A DNA stretch of 64,000 bases from Haliotis asinina (GCF_037392515.1 NC_090295.1:25212501-25276500); one strand, 5' to 3'. Positions 31,665 through 45,620 are shown, numbered from the stretch's first letter. Made by a program: numbers and translations. The notes: generated by a model from the letters alone, not told the origin.

Positions 31665-31876
31665 CATGACGGAAACACCTGATACAGCGTTGGCCAAGAA
31701 GCAGAGGTCATGTGGCTCATTTGGTGCGTTTCCTCTAAAGGAGGTTTCTTCTATTTCACCTCTCCCAGTGAATCCGTTATGTTATTTTCAGTTTGTGTTG
31801 GACAATCTCTTGTGACGTCATATGTTGTCTTCGGGAGTTTCTGATATTTTCCTCGAATGAGCCTTGTGTGTGCCCC

Positions 31877-34505
31877 AGTCATATGAGAATCGTCTTCCTG
31901 GTCATACTGTATACATCTTGTCACAGTAGCATGTGTACAACTCAGTCGTATCATACTCATCTTCTCATATTACCATGTCTACAGCATGACCCTTATTCTC
32001 GAAACGTTCGTAGCCCTAAGTATTCTTTAACTTTGGTCGTAGCCAATGTGTTAAGAATGGACTTAAGAAGTTCGTAGGGCTACGAACGTTTCGAGAATAG
32101 ATAGCCAGGTCATATCATGTTCATCTTATTATATGACATTGCTATAATACAGTCATATTATGTTCATATTCTCGGATGACATTGCTATAATACGGTCATA
32201 TTATGTTCATCTTCTCATATGACATTGCTATAACCCAGTCATATTATGTTCATCTTCTCATATGACATTGCTATAACCCAGTCATATTATGTTCATCTTC
32301 TCATATGACATTGCTATAACCCAGTCATATTATGTTCATCTTCTCATATGACATTGCTATAATACAGTCATATCATGTTCATCTTCTCGTATGACATTAC
32401 GAGTCATATTATGTTCATCTTCTCATATGACATTGCTATAACCCAGTCATATTATGTTCATCTTCTCATATGACATTGCTATAACCCAGTCATATTATGT
32501 TCATCTTCTCGTATGACATTGCTATAATACAGTCATATTATGTTCATCTTCTCGTATGACATTGCTATAACCCAGTCATATCATGTTCATCTGCTCATAT
32601 GACATTGCTATAATACAGTCATATTATGTTCATCTTCTCATATGACATTGCTTTAATACAGTCATATTATGTTCATCTTCTCGTATGACATTGCTATAAC
32701 TGAGTCATATCATGTTCATCTTCTCATATGACATTGCTATAACCCAGTCATATCATGTTCATCTTCTCGTATGACATTGCTATAACCCAGTCATATCATG
32801 TTCATCTTCTTATATGACATTGCTATAACTGAGTCATATCATGTTCATCTTCTCATATGACATTGCTATAACCCAGTCATATCATGTTCATCTTCTCATA
32901 TGACATTGCTATAATACAGTCGTATTATGTTCATCTTCTCGTATGACATTACGAGTCATATTATGTTCATCTTCTTATATGACACTGCTATAATACTGTC
33001 ATATTATGTTCATCTTCTTATATGACACTGCTATAATACTGTCATATTATGTTCATCTTCTTATATGACACTGCTATAATACTGTCATATTATGTTCATC
33101 TTCTCATATGACATTGCTATAATACAGTCATATTATGTTCATATTCTCGGATGACATTGCTATAATACGGTCACATTATGTTCATCTTCTCATATGACAT
33201 TGCTATAATACAGTCATATTGTGTTCATCTTCTCGTATGACATTGCTATAACCCAGTCACATTATGTTCACCTTCTCGTGTGACATTGCTATAACCCAGT
33301 CATATCATGTTAATGTTCTCGTATGACATTGCTATAACCCAGTCATATTATGTTCATCTTCTCGTATGACATTGCTGTAACCTAGTCATATCATGTTCAT
33401 CTTCTCATATGATATTGCTATAATACAGTCATATTATGTTCATCTTCTCATTTTACATTGCTATAACCCAGTCATATCATGTTCATCTTCTCATATGATA
33501 TTGCTATCATACAGTCATATTATGTTCATCTTCTCATATTACACGGGTACAACCCAGGTGTATCCTATTCATCTTCTCACAGTGTCATCTGTAGAACCCG
33601 GTCATATTGTATTCACCTGTTCATTTTGCATTGTATAACGCATATTGTATTCATCTTCTCATTCTACATTGGTAAAACGCAGTCATAGTATATTCATCTT
33701 CTCATTTTACATTGGTATATCCCAGTCATATTACTATTCATCTCTTCATATTACCGTGTGTAGAACCCGGTCATATTATATTCGTCTTTCCGCAGTACCT
33801 TGATAGAACCAAATCATGTTATGTTCATCTTTTCACAGTACCTTGTATAACCCAGCTACGAGCCTGATATTCATCTTTTCGCAGAACCTTGCGATAACCT
33901 AGTCATAATATATTCATTTTCTAACAGTACCTTGGTATGATCCAGTCAAATAACCTTCATCATCTGACGGTACATTTGTATAGCCTAGTCATATATTCAT
34001 CCTCTGACAGTACCATGTGTATAACCCAGTCAGTCATGTCATCTTCTCACAGTACCTTGGTATAACCCAGTCATGTTATATTCATCTTCTGACAGTACCT
34101 TGGTATAACCCAGTCACGTTATACTCATCTTCTCACAGTACCTTGATATAACCCAGTCATGTTATATTCATCTTCTCACACTACCTTGATATAACCCAGT
34201 CATGTTATATTCATCTTCTCACGGTACCTTGATATAACCCAGTTATGTTATATTCATCTTCTCACAGTACCTTGGTATAACCCAGTCATGTTATATTCAT
34301 CTTCTGACAGTACCTTGGTATAACCCAGTCACGTTATACTCATCTTCTCACAGTACCTTGATATAACCCAGTCATGTTATATTCATCTTCTCACACTACC
34401 TTGGTATAACCCAGTCATGTTATATTCATCTTCTCACGGTACCTTGATATAACCCAGTCATGTTATATTCATCTTCTCACGGTACCTTGGTATATCCCAG
34501 TCAAA
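31877..34505. repeat. Large 43-bp minisatellite with two subfamilies
   Basis: About 60 units of 43 bp. Left part (to about 33.5 kb): CATCTTCTCATATGACATTG then CTATAACCCAGTCATATTAT. Right part (about 34.0-34.5 kb): same period but CATCTTCTCACAGTACCTTG then ATATAACCCAGTCATGTTAT. The stretch between (33.5-34.0 kb) is more diverged. The unit is not a multiple of three, so apparent frames are accidental. Confidence 0.95.
31994..32099. mobile_element. Small foldback element with 25-bp perfect arms
   Basis: TATTCTCGAAACGTTCGTAG...CCTA at 31994-32018 is perfectly inverted at 32075-32099, loop about 56 bp. It sits within the left edge of the 43-bp array and appears to have inserted into it. Confidence 0.8.
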
Positions 34506-34722
34506 GGAGATTTCACGTGTGTCATTAACTGAATCGTCCTGTCACAGTTCGTTGTATCTAACGCTGTGTCTTTGCACATTCACTTGATCAAATAACGAAT
34601 CTGTGTCATAGATCACTGTTATGCCAAGTCATCGAATGAGAAACATGCCAAACTTACAACCGGACATTACTTTTATCAAGATTTTACGACAACAAAGATG
34701 TTCAATGCGACTTTACCGGTGA

Positions 34723-34748
34723 GGGGGGGGGGGGGGGGGGGGGGGGGG
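34723..34748 (+). repeat. Homopolymer run of 26 G
   Basis: Uninterrupted G tract. It may form G-quadruplexes. Its exact length is doubtful because such runs are hard to sequence. Confidence 0.9.
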
Positions 34749-35195
34749 CATACATATTCATGAGTTCATGACGTATATCAGTCATCATGGGAGGTAAGCG
34801 GATCGTGTTATTCAAAACAATACGTGGACTAGAAGAAATAACACGTAATATGTTGAACGGTCGGACCTGGTCGTAATGGCACGATGTGGCGGACTAAAAG
34901 TGCACATGTACTGCACTAATCATCAAAGTATCTACAACGACTGATATTCAAATTAAGCATTTAAATAAATTGTTATAGTGAAATAGTTATGAAAGCGGTT
35001 TGGGGTATTCAAGGGGTAACATTGTAATCAGTTCGTGACAACGGGTGTTAAGAATCAAGTCAACTATATACTGCTGACACACTAGGCTTAAGTTGATACG
35101 CAGTTTAACTGAATTTACTGAATGTGTGGTATAAGTTTTGGTTCAAGGTATATGTCAAGTACAAAAAATATTGCCAAAGAATTCTCGGGACACAT

Positions 35196-35366
35196 GTTAT
35201 ATTTGGAATTACACCTTCTCAGAAAAGTACAGATTCTAGTACATGTGTAGGGTTGAGTTCCATCTGGGATTCCAACGGAAAATCTCCGAGCTAAGCACCA
35301 AATCGCCAGCAATCTAACCCACTCACCCACTTGAACTTTGCTTAGAAAGTGCAATCCCAAATATAA
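35196..35366 (-). mobile_element. tRNA-headed repeat with terminal inverted repeats, copy 2
   Basis: The ends TATATTTGGAATTACACCTT and AAAGTGCAATCCCAAATATA are inverted partners. The body shares AAAAGTACAGATTC and the tRNA-like head with the copy at 29.6 kb but has extra sequence between head and terminus. Confidence 0.65.
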
Positions 35367-37299
35367 CATTGTGCTGCATTTAACCACTTTCTAAATGGCA
35401 TTTGATATAAACTTTCACACACCATTCGCGAATGTACTCGAACTTATACGCGTTTTATGACTGTTTTGTGTTTTCGCACATAACTTTCTTTGACTTCGGG
35501 CCCAGTATCCGTGTAGGTTACGGAAAGGGGCGAGAAATGACGAGTACAATCGTCGGTCTGTGTTGGACTTTCCCATTGTGTACACGAACTGTCCTTCATA
35601 AACCAATTATCTTATTTACTTCTAAGAGGATATACTTTTATGGTATTAAAACCAAGATTGATTCTTTGTATCACCCAAGCTCTATCCATTAATCTCATAA
35701 TTATTGTTAATTTCGGTCTTGCAACAGTTTCTGCATTATGTTCTCACAACAAGATATTAGTATATAGAATCTTCTGTATACAGCATTCAGTGGTGTGTAC
35801 ACAGTTGCTGGATGTGTCTTTGTGCGGCCCACACACGACAGGGGATTACACCAATTATTACACTTGCTGCTGATCGCGGTGTCTTCATCTCTGGATGCCC
35901 GCAAGAAATGTAATCGCCTTAACTGTAATTAGGTCATAAAGAGTGTTGGTCTTCGGTTAATCTGTCAAATATATGGATGTGTATTTGTGTAAGAAGCACG
36001 ATAATTTAATCTCTGACCTAAGCGTTATGGAGTGTCTGTTGCGATATTTGTCAGGCCAGATCAGGCGTATTTAGTCACTTTGAAACCTTTAATCACAAAT
36101 ATATCTGATGAACTAAATGATGTGACAGGTCATTTTGTGTTAGGTCATTTGGCTCAATCTCTACAAATCTAAATCATACAGATATTGAATATTACATCTA
36201 TATTAATAGATACAGAATAACTGCAGTATTTCTGGTAGACCCGTCTGTATTTCCGTATCTGTTCAGTTATCACACCTTGGGGTATGCGGCTGTTTCCCAA
36301 ACATTACATTTGAAATTTAGGCCAATATGTCATTGTCAGTATTGTTACCCGTTCTGTGGGTTTTTTTTCTGGCCCATCATTAACAAATCCCGAACCTTGG
36401 ATTTCTAATTGAATTTTATTATATAGGACTCCTGAACATTGAGTGGTTACGTCAAAGTAGCTTGAGATTTGGCAGTTCTGACTTCCCAACTCTTTGTGAT
36501 CAGAGATACCTAAAACATCTATTTCTCTACTTTGACCGGAATTTTGAGATGTTGTAAAGATGAAAGAAAGTCAAGGTCTAGCCTGGACTGGGTAGCCTAT
36601 TTCTTTACTGCAATGAATGAGATGCTTTGGTGTAGGTACTAACACTGTCATCAAGCAAGTGTAATAACGAAGTCAATTATCCATAGAACCTGTTTTCCTT
36701 CAGCATCTACTTGACTTGTGGATTGACCTGACGGTGACTGTACGATGATTCCAAATGACTGATTTTCATGTGACAAGTTTGTCGTGGCTTAATTGTTGGG
36801 AGAAATATTGCACTTTCCAAAACACCCCTTAAAACCTGTCAGATGAAATATAATTGTTTGAAACTAAGATGTGTCTGAAGTCGATTCTTCGCAACGAATA
36901 ATTTCAAGTTCCAAGCGTCAGTTTCATGGCAACAAACGCCTAAACGCAAAACGGCATACAAATTCCAGCCTCCAGAACTCATTCAGCACAATTTTTACAG
37001 CTTTAATTTCTGCATGTCAGAAAAAATTACCCAACTTCGCCTCCGGCGTGCAATAGTTGAGACACTTCGACTGAGATGTGTGTGTCATTTCACATGTATA
37101 TACACGATAGATTGTGGGCATGGTCAGTGCTCTACGGAGGGAACCCGCAGGGGGGCAACTCAGCTTCATTGTAATTAAAGACCATAAAGGTGTTGTTTTA
37201 CACTTAATTCGCCCATTACAGGTGAGGAGACGCTATACTCACATCACGCCTGTAGCAACACGTGAACAATCTTAAAAATCTTGCTGTGTACATTAATGT

Positions 37300-37450
37300 G
37301 ATATTTAAGTCTACAAAGATACCTTAACCTTTTGCATTTCTCTCTTTATCTGCCATCTTGTCATATATATATCTCTCTATATATTTATATGAACTTGTAT
37401 GCTCATGTACCGCCGTTGGTGGTGTTGAGTAATAAATTGAACTGAATTGA
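37300..37450 (+). mobile_element. Possible 3' tail of a truncated LINE
   Basis: GTGTTGAGTAATAAATTGAA followed by CTGAATTGAC resembles the 3' ends of non-LTR retrotransposons, with a terminal poly(A)-signal-like AATAAA and TGAA-type repeats. No RT coding sequence is attached. Confidence 0.35.
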
Positions 37451-39024
37451 CAAGTTGTTGATACCCTCACTATTGAGGTGTTCAGGGATATTCGTGTTGA
37501 TTTAAACTCGCAATAACTAATTACATAATCAGACTACATTCGATGCAATTTCATAAACACACAGTATACACCTTAAGGGTCTTTGAAAGACTTTTAGAAT
37601 TGATACACATGAGGAAGAGATTTTTCATGGATGCCAGTTTCTTTGTTAGGACTAAGGAAGACAACGTTTCGGAGTATATCCAAACTCCAAATACTGGAGT
37701 ATCTGCCTTATACCTAATGCTGTATATATGATTTCAATCTTACATAAACATTTTCCCTAGGGTATCGACATTCTTAGTATCCTTGGAGGGGAGATTAATT
37801 GATACTGATTTCTACATGTTTAATGTAAAGAGAATTGTACTTAAATATGTACATGTTTCGTGAATATGAAAAGAATTGTCGGCACATTTCTATCTCTACA
37901 AGGATCACACCGGATCTCGATCAATGCGGGTTATTATAACACATGGAACAATTTCAGCAGATATGTACGGATCAAACGGAAAGCTTTTTTTGTATGTCAA
38001 TCACCTTTCACAACAGTTTGTAGTCCGCGCTTTCCGAGAAGTGTCGTGTCGCCACAAGCTAACATCAATTATTGCACTTAGTCATGTAGGTAAGGAATGT
38101 CCGCCAGACAGATAATAGTAATTAAGTGTGATTAAGGCAATAAAAGGTGTTGTTTTTAGGTTAATCTGTCAACTAAATGGATTATAGCAATTATGTCTCG
38201 GATTAATTCACCTTCTAAACAACGCAGTGTAGGTTTTAGTTTGTATAGCGTCTCGACACACCTGACTGGCCAGAGCATCTCGGGGAATGTGTCTTGTCTT
38301 GTCAATCAACAATCAACCTGTCGTCAACCAATTGAAATGGACAGTGCTGTGATAACATTGTCGGAATCTGACATATGGTAGATGTACAGACGGGCCAATT
38401 TGTCAACTACTGCACCACGACAAACAAGTCAAATTTTAAACAAAAACTAATACTTCTTATCGCTTCCGTTGATTAGGAACATTTTAATTGATAGACAATT
38501 TCTTTACTGTCATAGATGAAAAATAAGTGACAAATATATCACTGAATAACGTCTATGAATAACAACAGAAATGGTTCAATTTTAGAAATTCTATTAAATT
38601 TGCGTCAATGCGAATTTTTATCAATTGAAAGAAGCATCTAGGCAAGATGGAATGTCCTGTTTAACTGAATATTAACTTGCTACATAACGATATTCGTCCC
38701 CGGTTTCCAGTTTCTTTTATTTGGCAATCAAGTTAAACAATTTCAACACAAACAGTCGCCGCTCATTCTTTGTAGCCTTGCGCAATTCTGTCACGCTTTT
38801 TCTCTTAATAGTGTTCTTCAGTTCAATAAAAGACTTAAAGAACAGGACATAAAAGACACGTTTAATCCGGCTTTAAGTTTGATTGGGGCAATAAACATGT
38901 TTACATAACGAAATCCGTCAAATACCAGATAGAGTTGGAATGGACTTGATTTAATTATCTCGTCTGATTTTACAATCTCGGGACCAATCTTGATTGTCGG
39001 CTACTGGGTTGTCTCGGTGTTGCT

Positions 39025-39315
39025 GATTGGCAACCAAAGATCATAGGGTCCGGCAATGACGCCGTCTTCGACCTGGCCACTCATCAATCAGTATGACGTC
39101 AACCAATCAGGTTTGATATTGGTGGAACAACATTTTTATATGTCATGGCAGACGGGAAGACACGCAGACAGACAAATTTGACATGATGCGACTTTTTGGA
39201 GACACATGCATTAAGAAGTCACATGCTTTGATTTTCTTGAAGTCGAAATGTAAACAAGTTTGTTTTTGTTACGTTTTCGTGATCGAAACCTTTCACGTCT
39301 CACAAGAAAAATAGA
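39025..39315 (+). promoter_or_regulatory. Promoter-like cluster: CCAAT, CRE, TATA-like box
   Basis: Inverted CCAAT (GATTGG, 39025), ATCAAT (39083), perfect CRE TGACGTCA (39094-39101), CCAAT (39103-39107) and TTTTTATATG (39133-39142). A start about 39165 would be expected. The first ATG after it (39183) opens a 43-codon frame ending TAG at 39314-39316 with no family similarity. The target could be a lncRNA, an alternative 5' exon of Wnt4 9.3 kb downstream, or nothing. Confidence 0.3.
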
Positions 39316-39639
39316 CTAGGAAATGGCTTTGAACCTCCAAGTTGGGAGATACAAATGTGATTCAACTGTTTGAAGTTACATTTTACATTGAAAATGAAGA
39401 AAATAGACACGAGATCAATTTTTTTAATTTATGGAAAATATTTCATTATGTCTGAAATACATTACTACTTTTACTTTGAGTATATATTTTATGTCCATGA
39501 ATGAATTGGCTTACTAAATAATACGGCACCCCACTCTGCATACATGCAATGGTATGACGTACTGAGTGACATGGCACCGCATATTGAATGGCGTGGCTTT
39601 AAATGCTGAATAACATGGCATCCCATACTGAATGATGCA

Positions 39640-40107
39640 CAATTCAATTTCAACAGTTACCAAGTGGTGTTTGGGTTCTAATTTGCCTCTTAATGAACAA
39701 ACTAATTGATAGTCCGGCTTCTCTTTTTCTGTGTGTGTGGCCAAACCACCCAGAATGTGGTACTCACCCTGTTAGGCTTCGCGCTCAGAAAGACAGTCTG
39801 TCTATCTTACTCGTGCTTTGGTAGTATGTCAGTTTTACGCGAAGTCATGGCGATGCATACTATAGAAATGATCCCTAAAAGTATGATCTTTAGTTAGGCA
39901 TCGTGAACTGAGTCGAGCAAGTGCCAACTCATCTGTGTGGTTTCTCCACTTGGAAAGGAGCGGTGGCCTTGTGATTAAAGCGTTCGCTCCTCAAGACTTG
40001 CGTTCGATTCCGCATATGGGTCCAATGTATGAAGCCCGTTTCTGGTGTCCACCGCAGTGATGCTGCTGGAATATTGCTAAAAGCGGCGTAAAACTAAACT
40101 CCCTTAC
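39640..40107 (+). mobile_element. Composite repeat ending in a tRNA-derived SINE, copy 2
   Basis: 39640-39715 and 39915-39960 match the leader of copy 1 at 31350, separated here by about 200 bp of extra sequence. 39955-40107 is the SINE (GCGTTCGATTCC box B, tail AAGCGGCGTAAAACTAAACT). Confidence 0.7.
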
Positions 40108-43100
40108 TATTGGCGTCATCATGGCGACCTCACTACACTCTGATCATTTCAGCGCCATTTTAATAACAAATGACTACATGAGGCACGTTTCACGTATTCC
40201 CAATCAATCACATTAAGAGTCTTCACAGATCGCTGTCAACATGTCAATATTACAAATATGGTACATGGAGTTCCCTGTCGCTATACACAACATGGAGTGA
40301 CCTTGTCACGTCCGACAGGTAGATAGTGTCGCATGAAAGAGGACGTCAGGCCAAATGCATGACATGAAACATCATTTTCAAGTCGGTGTCACTTTAATGG
40401 GGTCAAACGCCATTATTCTAATGTTTGGGGTCAAGAGGACGTGAAGTGGGCAAGCGTTAACCGTATGTCTCTGTCGCATTATTTGGGCAAAATAAAACAC
40501 ACTTAATCTTATCCTTGGCGTGTAAATCAGTTTTCTGTCGAACAGTTGTCATAAAAACAATTGCATGTCGACAAGCCTGCTCCTAAACTACCATAAAAGT
40601 AGGCTATCTGTTTTCAGTTGTATGCTAATACTTGCCCAGCGATAGGCAGATGGTATCGAGTCGACATTTGTCTCCCTCGACTGACCTCTGACCCCGCTGT
40701 CATCGAGGGAGCAGTTATTGTTGGCAATATCTTGATTTATGCATGCCTAGTTCTAATAAGCGGAAACGAAACAGATTCGGCAACTCACTACCAGTGTATC
40801 TAAAATTGTTCTCTTGAACTCAAAGGTTATCGTAGTTTTCAGTTTTTGAATATGTAAATTTGAAGATTGTTGTTTGACCTTCCACGGGTTCCCAGAATAG
40901 ATAAACACGTAACGCCCGGGGTAGACACGTTGTGTTTCTTGCCGTCTTACAAACTTAAAATATGTTGCAGAAGTGAGAAAAAAATTATAAATGTCATGTC
41001 GTGTACATATTCTACATAACGCATCTTTATAAGATGTCCTTATTTGTTTAGTACGTAACAAATAGAATATACATGTACTTAACCAAAGTAAGTTCGATGC
41101 CAAAATACGCTTTAAATGCGTATTTGTGTCCGTATGGACTTTGAGTGTGCGTGTGCGCACCCCTACACATCTCAATAAAGGGCTCGTCATATAAGTCTCC
41201 ACTCATATTTTAACACTTCATGTATTTGTATCTAGACTCCGTCCTTCAGGCACTGTCGATTTCCACATTGACGAATATAAGGTTTTGCATAAAAGACAAA
41301 ACGACAGATAAGAACAACAAGCATATATACAAAGTAAGACTCTCGTGAAATCTAAATCTTGTCACTTTAACATATAAAGGCTGGGCATTTCTCCCTTGAA
41401 TCATTAAAAAACAGGCCGATTGTAAACTGAACACAAAAAGTCAATGATAATACCGTCGTCTAACGAATCATCTAACCAACATAACAAAAAAATACTTCAT
41501 TCACGACATCGACCATTAATTGTCAGTTGAAATTAATCTTTAATTCGTCAACAATCAATGCACATTTCGGGTTCAACAAAGGAATTCTAACGTTAAAATG
41601 ACAATAAAGGCTTATGATATCGTTTTAAAGTCGTAAAAAGTTAATTTCGGAGTTAAAGTAGATGGGCGGCATTTCCAGTTTTCAAATACAAGATCTCATG
41701 CAGTTAATCTGCAAACGATGTATGGAACACAGTAACTGAAGTGGTCAACTCCATACAAAAGAGTCAGTCTACACACTAAACGTTTTTAGATGATATCGCT
41801 ACTCATAGCAAGGTGCTCCCAGTTTCATTTCAATAACAGCTATATGCCCCGGGCCATAACAATCGTGTATCGTGCTTAATATGAACAATTTACCCCGTCT
41901 CCCCTGGTACTGATGGCATTTTAATCGGTGTTGGGGGAAGATAGGCCCCGTCAACATACCCGTCTCACCTCTGTGGCTTCCGACAAAGGAGACGTGCTTT
42001 TTATTTCACATATTTACTTTCTGGTATAAAACTGGCTCGCCAATTACCAGACACTAAATGGAGGCGTAATCTTTGCCGTCGACTTTGTCAATGTGACGGT
42101 ATGTGGCACAGGCTTCATCAGGTACCCTCAGTTTGTATCTTGCTTTGATCTTCCCCGACTTTTGTATGCCTGCCTCTGTATCTTGGATATGCAATCAATG
42201 GATGGAGTCAATCTTGTCTAAAGAGCGTTTAGGGACATTTGGATAGATATACATGCAGTCTACCTTTGTAGAATGTGGACTGTGAGAACTTGTTATAATT
42301 AACAGATTTCGTTCCCCATGAAATCGTATATTTCAGCTTTTGGGTGTTGGATAGATGAATGACGTTAAAGATAGCTAAAGTTTGGACCTGATCCGGAACG
42401 ACAAAAAAAAACTTTTTTATCATGTGTGTGATTTACTCCCCTAAAATAAGAGTCATGAGAAACGAGTAAAACATAAATATATCACTGTTGTCATAGATCG
42501 ACAGTAAAAGTACAGGTTAGAATCTTGTATAATCAGAGGCTGTTGTGTTTCATGTGCCCGTTTATGTTTCACAAACATTGAGAGTCTGGAGGTTGCCTCA
42601 CTGCCATGACGAGGTATCAGCTCCATCTGCCATGCACACTTAGAGTCCAAAGAGAAGGTTCAAGATGTTTTTAACCATAAACCAAACTGTCTCGCAAGCT
42701 GTTCCCCTTGCTTGCTACATTACCTAATTATAACATATTTTATTGCGTCATAAATATGAATATAATAACATTTTTGTAATAAATCATGAGCGTGGCGAAT
42801 GAGGATATGGTGTTTCATTTGTCGCATGTGACACCCAAACACCCTATGTCTGTTACCCACTGACTCACAGGGCATGTGATTATCCAGAAACTACCTTAAT
42901 CTGTGTACTTTGAGCCACCAAACTCCACTTACATAAGCAACATAGTCATACACGCTTTGGTCGCCATGTGCGTATCTACTATACCGATTCTCAAGAAACA
43001 TTATTTTTCGATTATACACCAAGCGAAGCTATGAAATACAGCCTTTACCATTGCAGACAGAAAAGTCGGCGACTACAGATTTTATGGCGTACTTCGAGCC

Positions 43101-45380
43101 GTGAAATAGTGTAAGGAAAGAAGAAGCTTCAAAGCCTTGTATGTGAATCGCTGCTGTTTAACCGTCAAAGAATGAATTCACCGCGGTAACGATTTCCTCA
43201 ACACAAACTGTCTTTACAAACGCTCCTGGTCAACATAAATTGTGTACAATGAATTTAAAAACACAGTAATCTGACGAGACTGGCATTAAAGTTCTATGTC
43301 TCATGTCCATGCACTCCGGACTTGGACAACCAAATCACATACCCCTTTAATCCAAACCGATATGGGGGAATATTGAGGCGCAAACCTTTGATGTGCGTTA
43401 ATGTCCCCATTTCTACCTCGCATTGCATGGTGTACAACGATCCAAAGCTATCTTTCATCTTTCCTTTAAGTAGAAACGCATTTATATGTATATCAACTTT
43501 TCAATCTAGGTTCGTAGCACCTCGTGTTCACGTATGCATCCATCCATATGCATCCTGTGTGAACATGCTACTATATACATCATGTTCATGCATTTCTGAC
43601 AATTGCCTTGCACATTTATGAATCTAGTTTTATCACATGTAACACAATGAAACAGGTCCGGATGTATGATTTTATCTGGAATTTTACTGAACAGGATTTT
43701 AAAGATATTCTTGGTTGATAAGAAGTTCAGTTTTAGAGTTGTCAATGCCATATTATTACACTTGTCAACGAGTGTCTATCACGGCGCCCACACAACCAAA
43801 TCATGTACATTTCACAAGCCTCTCAGTTGATGAGGAAGTACAAGTCACCTGTCAGTGTACCATATCTACTATCAAGCTCTACAACTCGTCGTCTCTCTAT
43901 CCCCGAACTGCCAGTCGAGTCAGCAGTACTGAGATGACAGCCATGTTCTCTGTGACTGGGGTGAAGGCGAGATTACTACACTTCATATTTATGACATCGC
44001 TATCTGCTCCGGCGTCGTGTCAACATCGATAATCCCCCAGTACGGTTAAACCGGCGACCACAGATTACTGAATGATTGAGCAAACTCACAGTAAAGTTTT
44101 TTGTATGTCGATTTCCCTGTCATTGCATTCGTATATATTAGACATTTCACCAATTTGTCTACTTCTGATTACCGGTTTTGATGTTTCATCATGACAATAA
44201 TCTTCCACGCGCTTCTAATACTTTATTTTCGTCTCGTTTCACACAATGTGTTTACTTTTATATGTGATCTAGCTTTCATTTAATATTATATCATATTATA
44301 TAAACTGTGTGTGTCACCTAAAAGTGCCCAATAAGCGGTTTTGTTTATCTCGTTTCAAATGACTTTTGCCATTTGACCCTCGCGTTTCGTATTTTTCTGC
44401 ACTGTGAAACATTTCCCTTTGTGTAGAGCTTTCATGGTGGTTTGATATTACTGAGTAAATAAAACTCGCTTGTCATTATAATTAATGGGGACTGGTGAAG
44501 TAATATACACTGTACACTTTACCATTTTGTCACAGAGGTATAAATGTCAGTTCACTGTGTCCTTAACATCAACGTAAGTGTGAAGAGATTGGTACAGTTA
44601 CGTTATATTCTAAAGCGTCATGTGGAAAATAATTTAGCCAATTTTTGTAACTATGACTCACCGGTATTCGAGCATGAAAGTTCATGGTCACTGAAGGCCA
44701 ATAAACCTGCTAAATGATTTTAAAAAATTATTTACTCTCACCAAAGGATTATCCAATGTTTCGTTAAAATAAATTGTTCAAAAAGCAGACTTTTTGTTAA
44801 AGCAATATATTGCCTATAAAACCGTTTTGTAATCGATTTGAATGAGACTGAAACAGGTATTAGCATGTATGACTGTGTAATGTACATGGATCTTAGTCCT
44901 AGTGACATGTACACCTTATTTACTATATGAGGACCTGCGTCTGTATACATCCCCTACTATTGACAACATAAATCTACAACTGGATTCGGGGATTACCACA
45001 ATGTATGGTGAAATGTACTTGACAGTGACTTATTGGTATAGTTCAGTGTGCTGGCACAGTCGTAGTAACATCCGAAATACATACCATCTATGCTTAAATT
45101 CATGTCAACATCAACACAGACATTTATATGAAAAGTGCATAGGTTATAACACTGAGATGTATTTTCAGTAATAATTATCGATATACAGTATGTTTAGTGT
45201 CACTTAATCATTCGTTTCAAAATAGAACACATTTAACAGCATATATATTTTATTTATATACTGGGAAAATAAGTCAGGGATCTTGGTATTTTTATGACTG
45301 ATATTATATCAGTATGTCAATGAATAAATACATCTTTATTCATAATTTCAAAATTTACAAATATCCCTAACTATTTTAGT

Positions 45381-45620
45381 CCAGAATATTTTTCAAACGA
45401 AATGAGTAAATAAAAAGGTTTCCTTTATGCTGTTTTACAGTTTAAATCGTACAAAAAATATGTTTTCACCTGTCTTGATGTTGTACATATACAGCTGAAC
45501 AGGACGAATATATATATTTGTCAAAAGAAATCAGTAAATAAATAGGTTGCTGTATGCTCTGTTTACATCTAACAAAAACGTTTCACCTGTCTTGATGTTT
45601 CTTATATATGGTAGAAACAG
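45381..45620 (+). repeat. Two-copy degenerate tandem duplication, about 120-bp unit
   Basis: Unit 1 (45381-45503) and unit 2 (45505-45620) share AGTAAATAAA(AA/TA)GGTT, TGTTTACA and TTTCACCTGTCTTGATGTT in the same order. Confidence 0.7.

Larger units (their letters stand above)
34506..39639. other. Intergenic, no gene recognised
   Basis: AT-rich, with the G run, one tRNA-headed repeat, a possible LINE tail and a promoter-like cluster (separate entries). Frames of 60-90 codons show no family features. Confidence 0.5.

Noticed and set aside
33393-33688. Repetitive frames reading MFIFSYDIAIIQSYYV-like peptides
   Set aside because: They come from the 43-bp minisatellite, not from a gene.
31877-34505. 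CRISPR-like regular repeats
   Set aside because: The units are contiguous with no unique spacers, and the genome is animal; this is a minisatellite.
40753-41202. 149-codon minus-strand frame, the longest in the gene desert
   Set aside because: Composition is typical of AT-rich chance frames, there is no domain or signal, and no splice sites or promoter support it.
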